In this document: in pieces, positions 60,266 to 64,000 of the stretch | Layout of the letters: each line of letters begins with the position of its first letter | Numbering within the stretch: the stretch's first letter is position 1 | DNA from: Fusobacteria bacterium ZRK30 | Lineage (GTDB): Bacteria > Fusobacteriota > Fusobacteriia > Fusobacteriales > Fusobacteriaceae | Direction of reading: 5' to 3' | DNA: 64,000 bases | NCBI GenBank assembly: GCA_024628785.1 | Contig: CP102404.1 | Coordinates: forward strand, 124,001 to 188,000 | Notes under the pieces: model-generated | Seen by the model: the letters and a program-made list of their open reading frames with translations, nothing else | The model's database searches: none | What the model was told of the DNA's origin: nothing | Made by a program: the position numbers and the translations under genes

Positions 60266-60952
60266 TTAATTAAATAAAAATTTAAAAAATACCCTAGCTA
60301 AATCCCTGCTGCTGTTAAACATATCCGTAAATTGGTAGGTGATCAGAAAAAATAAGGGATAAAAGATATGCGGCTTAAAATCTGACCAAACTACAATCGA
60401 ATTTATATATTTACTTTTTGATATATATACATTTCCTAGTACAGCAATTACTATTCCAACTATGGCACCGAAGATAATATCGGTTGGGTAGTGCAAACCT
60501 AAATATATTCTTGGAATAGCTATAAATAATGTCGTATAAAAAAATGTAAATAATCCTAATTTTTTGGATATAAAAAAAATCCCCGTTGCCAAGCTAAAAA
60601 ATAAAACAGCATGATCACTTGGCATTGAACTCCAGCCAGAAGAATGAAGACTAACCATCCCATGTGGCAGTAAAAAATCCAATCCTTTTTCATGCAGTGG
60701 TCTAAGCCGAAATGGCAGTATTAATGCAAGCCCCCTTGCAAAGAACATTGCAATAATCGAACTAATAAGAATTGAGATGATCTGCTGACGATTCTTTTCA
60801 TCTTTAAACCATCCATACCAAAGAATAAACATAAAAACACTGGCTTTTAAAAGAGAGTTCCCTGATAAAATCAACATAGAGTAATCAAATATTTTTGACT
60901 GCTGAGAAAATTGATTCAGGTAAGTCATTATTTCAAAGTCAAAGAAATTCAT
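60266..60952 (-). CDS. PAP2-superfamily membrane phosphatase
   Basis: 228 residues, five to six membrane helices. Phosphatase motifs: RLRPLHEKG (residue ~82), SGWSSMPSDHAVLFF (~106-120) with PSxH-type loop, and RIYLGLHYPTDIIFGA (~148-163). Likely a lipid phosphatase such as undecaprenyl pyrophosphate phosphatase or phosphatidylglycerophosphate phosphatase. AGGAGGCTCT precedes ATG. Monocistronic. Confidence 0.88.
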   Translation of the reverse strand: MNFFDFEIMTYLNQFSQQSKIFDYSMLILSGNSLLKASVFMFILWYGWFKDEKNRQQIISILISSIIAMFFARGLALILPFRLRPLHEKGLDFLLPHGMVSLHSSGWSSMPSDHAVLFFSLATGIFFISKKLGLFTFFYTTLFIAIPRIYLGLHYPTDIIFGAIVGIVIAVLGNVYISKSKYINSIVVWSDFKPHIFYPLFFLITYQFTDMFNSSRDLARVFFKFLFN

Positions 60953-61207
60953 AGAGCCTCCTATATACTAAATAACGTTAAAACGATAATATATTTTTTA
61001 TACTATTCTAAACAATTGTTGATATTCCTAGTTTTTTTTATATAAATAATATGAATTTGTAAAAAAACCATAATATAAGAAATTATATATTCATAGAGAA
61101 AACTATCAGAGACATATCATTTTAATCTCACAATATATGATATAATATGAGGTATATTGTAAAAACTTACAGACTGGAAGTTTTTATTTTTATTAAAGGA
61201 GGTAGAA

Positions 61208-61351
61208 ATGAAGAAAGGAAAAACAAAAGCCGTTAAAATAAAAGGAAAAAACAAAAACAAAGGAAAAAAACTGGGTAAGCCACTTATAAAAGCAAATGTT
61301 AAAAGAAAGATAAAGATAAAAGAGATACAGGATGAGGGAGAAGCAGGATAA
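61208..61351 (+). CDS. Very basic 47-residue small protein
   Basis: MKKGKTKAVKIKGKNKNKGK, KLGKPLIKANVKRKIKIKEI, QDEGEAG: more than a third Lys, a short acidic end. An ideal AAAGGAGG lies 6 bases before ATG, and a terminator AGCAGGATAATATCCTGCT plus T8 begins at 61342, overlapping the stop. The layout is that of a real small gene; nucleic acid or ribosome binding is the obvious guess, not shown. Confidence 0.6.
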   Translation: MKKGKTKAVKIKGKNKNKGKKLGKPLIKANVKRKIKIKEIQDEGEAG

Positions 61352-61369
61352 TATCCTGCTTTTTTTTCT
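61340..61369 (+). terminator. Terminator of the small basic gene
   Basis: AAGCAGGAT AA TATCCTGCTT followed by T8. Confidence 0.85.
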
Positions 61370-61486
61370 TATAAACTTAATTTAATCAGCCTGTTTTAGA
61401 TGAAAAAATATATAACTTTTTTATAATTCAGAATGATAAAAAGAATAAGAATTCTCCTCCTATTCCCCTACCTCCACTTCCATTAC

Positions 61487-61545
61487 ATTGTAATTAATTA
61501 TTAATTAAAAAAAATTAATTATTAATTAAAAAACTAATCGCGATT
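61487..61545. promoter_or_regulatory. Tandem AT repeat and TAATCGCGATT site upstream of the glycine riboswitch
   Basis: TTAATTATTAATTAAAAAA occurs twice in tandem (~61492-61533), directly followed by TAATCGCGATT (61535-61545), which matches the palindrome at the grdI promoter. Confidence 0.5.
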
Positions 61546-61694
61546 TTTTTCACTTGCCTATTGTATTCTCAAAAAATATATGCTAATATCATAGGGATAT
61601 TCCACATAAGATGTCTTTTAATGGATATAATTTTCATCTTAAAAAATTGCTTTTTCAGAATTTTTTATTATGTATAATATATAAGTTAAAAATC

Positions 61695-61880
61695 GGTTGA
61701 AGGTATAGGGAGAAGATAAGAAATTATCGCCGAAGAAGTAAAACTTTCAGGTGCTTTTATTTAATAAAAGTGGGACCTATACTGGACGAACCTCTGGAGA
61801 GATCCAAAATAATGGACACCGAAGGAGCAAACCCTTAACGGGCGAAACTCTCAGGTAAAAGGGACAGAGGAGTTTAATTA
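61695..61880 (+). promoter_or_regulatory. Tandem glycine riboswitch
   Basis: Two gcvT-type aptamers in a row. First: GGTATAGGGAGAAGA ... CGCCGAAGAAGTAAAA ... CTTTCAGGTG ... GGGACCTATACTGGACG (61702-61787). Second: CCTCTGGAGAGATCC ... CACCGAAGGAGCAAACCC ... AAACTCTCAGGTAAAAGGG, ACAGAGGAG (61790-61872). GGAGA, CCGAAGG-AGCAAA and CTCAGGTAAA are the conserved glycine-aptamer words. It precedes the AGCS symporter; a hairpin between 61880 and 61940 is the expression platform. Confidence 0.94.
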
Positions 61881-61971
61881 TATATATATCAGTGAAACTA
61901 CGTATTTTTATATATAGTTTTTTTCTGTACATATAATTAAATTCCCTACAAATAAAAGGGAGGCACTAAAA

Positions 61972-63357
61972 ATGGATACACTTAATTTTTTTCAAGCAAT
62001 AAATAACTTTGTATGGGGACCACCGCTATTAATACTATTGGTAGGAACAGGTTTTTATCTGACGGTTCGACTGGGATTACTACAAATTTTCAAACTTCCC
62101 CTGGCACTGAAATATCTTTTTGTAAAGGATAGCGATGATTCTGGTGAGGGAGACGTAAGTAGTTTTGCTGCACTTTGTACAGCACTGGCAGCAACTATTG
62201 GTACCGGAAATATTGTAGGAGTAGCAACGGCTATTAGATTAGGAGGACCGGGAGCATTATTCTGGATGTGGATGGCGGCATTCTTTGGAATGGCAACGAA
62301 ATATTCAGAGGGACTTCTAGCCATCAAATATAGAACAAAAGACGAGAATGGACAACAAGCTGGAGGGCCCATGTATTATTTAGAAGGGGGGCTTAAAAAT
62401 AAAAAGCTTGGTAAGATATTAGCGAAATCTTTTGCTATATTTGGGATAGGAGTTGCATTCTTCGGGATAGGAACTTTTGCTCAGGTAAATGCCATCGTTA
62501 CAGGAGTAAGTGGCGGATTTGGAGTTCCAAGAATAATAGTTGCAGTACTTTTAACACTTAGTGTAGCTGCTGTAACTGTAGGAGGAATAAAGAGTATCTC
62601 TAGAGTTTCAGAGATTGTAGTTCCATTTATGGCACTATTTTATGTCTTTGGAGCAACAATAATACTTCTTATGGATAGAAGTGCTACTGCTGCTGCATTT
62701 AATTTAGTTATCAGCAGTGCATTTAATGGCCATGCTGCTGTAGGAGGATTTGCAGGTGCAGGGGTAGCTCTAGCATTAAAAGCAGGGGTAGCTAGAGGAG
62801 TTTTCTCAAATGAATCTGGTTTAGGATCAGCTCCTATTGCATCTGCTGCTGCTAGAACAAATTCTTGTGTAAGACAAGGACTAATCTCTATGACTGGGAC
62901 GTTCTTTGATACTATTGTAGTTTGTACTATGACAGGTCTTGTACTTATTTCTTCTGGATTCTGGAACCATGCAAACCTTGCTGGAGCAGAAGTTACTAAC
63001 GCCGCATTTAATAACCTTCTTACATTTGGAGGTATTGGTGGTCTTATTGTCAACATTGGTATTATTTTCTTTGCCTTCACTACAATCCTTGGTTGGAATT
63101 ACTATGGTGAAAGATGTACTGTATATCTTTGTGGTGTAAAAGGAATAAAATATTTTAAAGCAATCTTTATATTCTTGATTGCCATAGGACCATTTATCAG
63201 ACTAGAACTCATTTGGGTTGTAGCTGATATAGTTAATGGACTTATGGCTATTCCAAACTTAATCGGTTTAATTGCTCTTAGTGGAGTAATCATAAAAGAA
63301 ACGAAAGATTATTTTGAGGAATTAAAGGCAAAAGAAAAAAAGACAAAAACGGTTTAG
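61972..63357 (+). CDS. Na+:alanine/glycine symporter, AGCS family
   Basis: 461 residues, ~11 membrane helices. GPPLLILLVGTGFYLTVRLG (residues ~17-36), ALCTALAATIGTGNIVGVAT (~66-85), GGPGALFWMWMAAFFGMATK YSE (~91-113), QQAGGPMYYLEGG (~128-140) and RGVFSNESGLGSAPIASAAA are textbook AGCS motifs. It imports or exports glycine/alanine with Na+. The glycine riboswitch upstream sets the substrate to glycine and ties it to glycine/betaine reductase metabolism. AAAGGGAGGCACTAAAA precedes ATG. Confidence 0.95.
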   Translation: MDTLNFFQAINNFVWGPPLLILLVGTGFYLTVRLGLLQIFKLPLALKYLFVKDSDDSGEGDVSSFAALCTALAATIGTGNIVGVATAIRLGGPGALFWMWMAAFFGMATKYSEGLLAIKYRTKDENGQQAGGPMYYLEGGLKNKKLGKILAKSFAIFGIGVAFFGIGTFAQVNAIVTGVSGGFGVPRIIVAVLLTLSVAAVTVGGIKSISRVSEIVVPFMALFYVFGATIILLMDRSATAAAFNLVISSAFNGHAAVGGFAGAGVALALKAGVARGVFSNESGLGSAPIASAAARTNSCVRQGLISMTGTFFDTIVVCTMTGLVLISSGFWNHANLAGAEVTNAAFNNLLTFGGIGGLIVNIGIIFFAFTTILGWNYYGERCTVYLCGVKGIKYFKAIFIFLIAIGPFIRLELIWVVADIVNGLMAIPNLIGLIALSGVIIKETKDYFEELKAKEKKTKTV

Positions 63358-63384
63358 AGAAAAAACAAGTGGAATATCAAAAAT

Positions 63385-63413
63385 AAGGCTTCCAAATTTT
63401 GGAAGCCTTTTCA
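63385..63413 (+). terminator. Terminator of the AGCS gene
   Basis: AAGGCTTCCAAA TTTTGGAAGCCTTTT, perfect 12-bp stem. Confidence 0.88.
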
Positions 63414-63486
63414 ATTATATTAACTATAAGATAAATTTTAAAATTATGGTATAATGGTTGTAAATGTTTTTTATCAGGAGGAAAGA

Positions 63487-63696
63487 ATGAAGAAAATTTT
63501 ATGTATACTTGGATTGGTTATATTTTTTACAGGATGTGACTCAATTACTACAAAGGGAAAGTTTGGAAGTATTCAAATAAATAATAATAATAATAACAAA
63601 AAAAACAAATCAAATGGGAACGCATTTGGGCATAAAAACCCTAAAAATCCTCATTATAAAGGTCAGACTACTAACAATATCAATATAGAATTATAA
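63487..63696 (+). CDS. Small Asn/Lys-rich lipoprotein
   Basis: 69 residues from ATG 63487 (ATCAGGAGGAAAGA upstream; the longer frame from 63454 has none). Signal peptide MKKILCILGLVIFFTGCDS with lipobox TGC at residue ~17, so lipid-anchored. The rest is low-complexity Asn/Lys/His (KGKFGSIQINNNNNN then KKNKSNGNAFGHKNPKN). Terminator follows at 63733. Function unknown. Confidence 0.65.
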   Translation: MKKILCILGLVIFFTGCDSITTKGKFGSIQINNNNNNKKNKSNGNAFGHKNPKNPHYKGQTTNNINIEL

Positions 63697-63730
63697 ATAA
63701 ACTAGTTACTTTTTATATTTTTATTAATTC

Positions 63731-63763
63731 AAAAAGGTTTCCAAAATATGGAAACCTTTTTTT
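63731..63763 (+). terminator. Terminator of the small lipoprotein gene
   Basis: AAAGGTTTCCA AAATA TGGAAACCTTT followed by T7. Confidence 0.88.
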
Positions 63764-64000
63764 TATCAATGATAATTTCATAGAAATAGAAGATATGGAA
63801 CCTTTAATTTTTAGACCATTATATATATAGCAAAAAAACTTATTCTCAAATCCCATATTACTTTATTCTTTTATTCCAGATTCTTTCAAAAATTAAACCT
63901 ATTAATATTTCCTTTAAAAGAAATAATTACTTTTTTTGGCAGCTGAAAAAGAAAAATTTTTCATCCTTTATTACAATATTTTTTAAATTTAATTTTACAC
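63764..64000. other. Window end without recognised gene
   Basis: 237 AT-rich bases; no gene, repeat or hairpin of note. Any gene here starts outside the window. Confidence 0.35.

Overview
The window is low-GC, densely coding chromosomal DNA from an anaerobic, amino-acid-fermenting bacterium. A selenocysteine-containing glycine/betaine reductase locus with its own thioredoxin system, a tandem glycine riboswitch, a SiaPQM-type sialic acid TRAP operon, OmpF-like ends of an outer-membrane-protein remnant and the general gene styles fit Fusobacteriota (Psychrilyobacter/Ilyobacter-like, probably marine). That placement is inference; no rRNA or tRNA gene is present to confirm it.

Layout. 1-2.8 kb: end of a prophage tail and lysis module (baseplate protein, tail fibre, assembly protein, two holin-like proteins, M15 endolysin). 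2.8-7.1 kb: accessory DNA with a possible SecB-like protein, two small membrane proteins, an OLD-family nuclease and a decayed gene. 7-10.3 kb: SH3 protein, a topoisomerase-tail fragment, a siroheme sulfite/nitrite reductase. 10.4-15.2 kb: an operon (PLP sulfo-lyase/desulfhydrase, NhaC-type antiporter, TauE/SafE exporter, RidA) divergent from a GntR regulator; the gene set suggests cysteate or D-cysteine breakdown. 15.2-20.3 kb: small genes and many gene relics, including a dead HicA beside an intact HicB. 20.3-27.5 kb: sialic acid operon nanR-like/nanA/siaPQM/yhcH/nanK/nanE. 27.9-40.4 kb: HAD hydrolase, then a long minus-strand cluster (dipeptide ABC transporter, M81 metallopeptidase, PTS EIIC, CutC, ROK kinase) divergent from an unusual Rep_3-like protein. 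40.4-45.5 kb: relics, a bactofilin, a DUF2321 protein and a 3.3 kb stretch almost without genes that instead carries five promoter-plus-terminator units that look like small RNA genes. 45.4-55.4 kb: betaine reductase locus grdI, grdH(Sec), BCCT transporter, trxB, trxA, grdA(Sec), grdC (frameshifted), grdD. 55.5-64 kb: TetR regulator, MBL hydrolase, adenosine deaminase under an adenine riboswitch, small proteins, PAP2 phosphatase, glycine riboswitch plus Na+:alanine/glycine symporter, a small lipoprotein.

How it works together. Betaine taken up by the BCCT carrier is reductively cleaved by GrdH/GrdI with selenoprotein A, electrons coming from TrxB/TrxA, and GrdC/GrdD release acetyl phosphate for ATP. 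Glycine is sensed by the tandem riboswitch that controls the AGCS symporter. A TAATCGCGATTA-type palindrome lies both at the grdI promoter and upstream of the glycine riboswitch, hinting at shared control. Sialic acid is imported by SiaPQM and converted by NanA, NanK and NanE to GlcNAc-6-P.

Most notable for follow-up: the sRNA-like array at 42.3-45.05 kb, the cysteate-type sulfo-lyase operon, the Rep_3-like protein facing a peptide transporter, a duplicated ~105-nt intergenic element (6.26 and 18.57 kb), and an iterated hairpin array at 50.93-51.05 kb. All calls are made by reading the sequence; no database search was possible.
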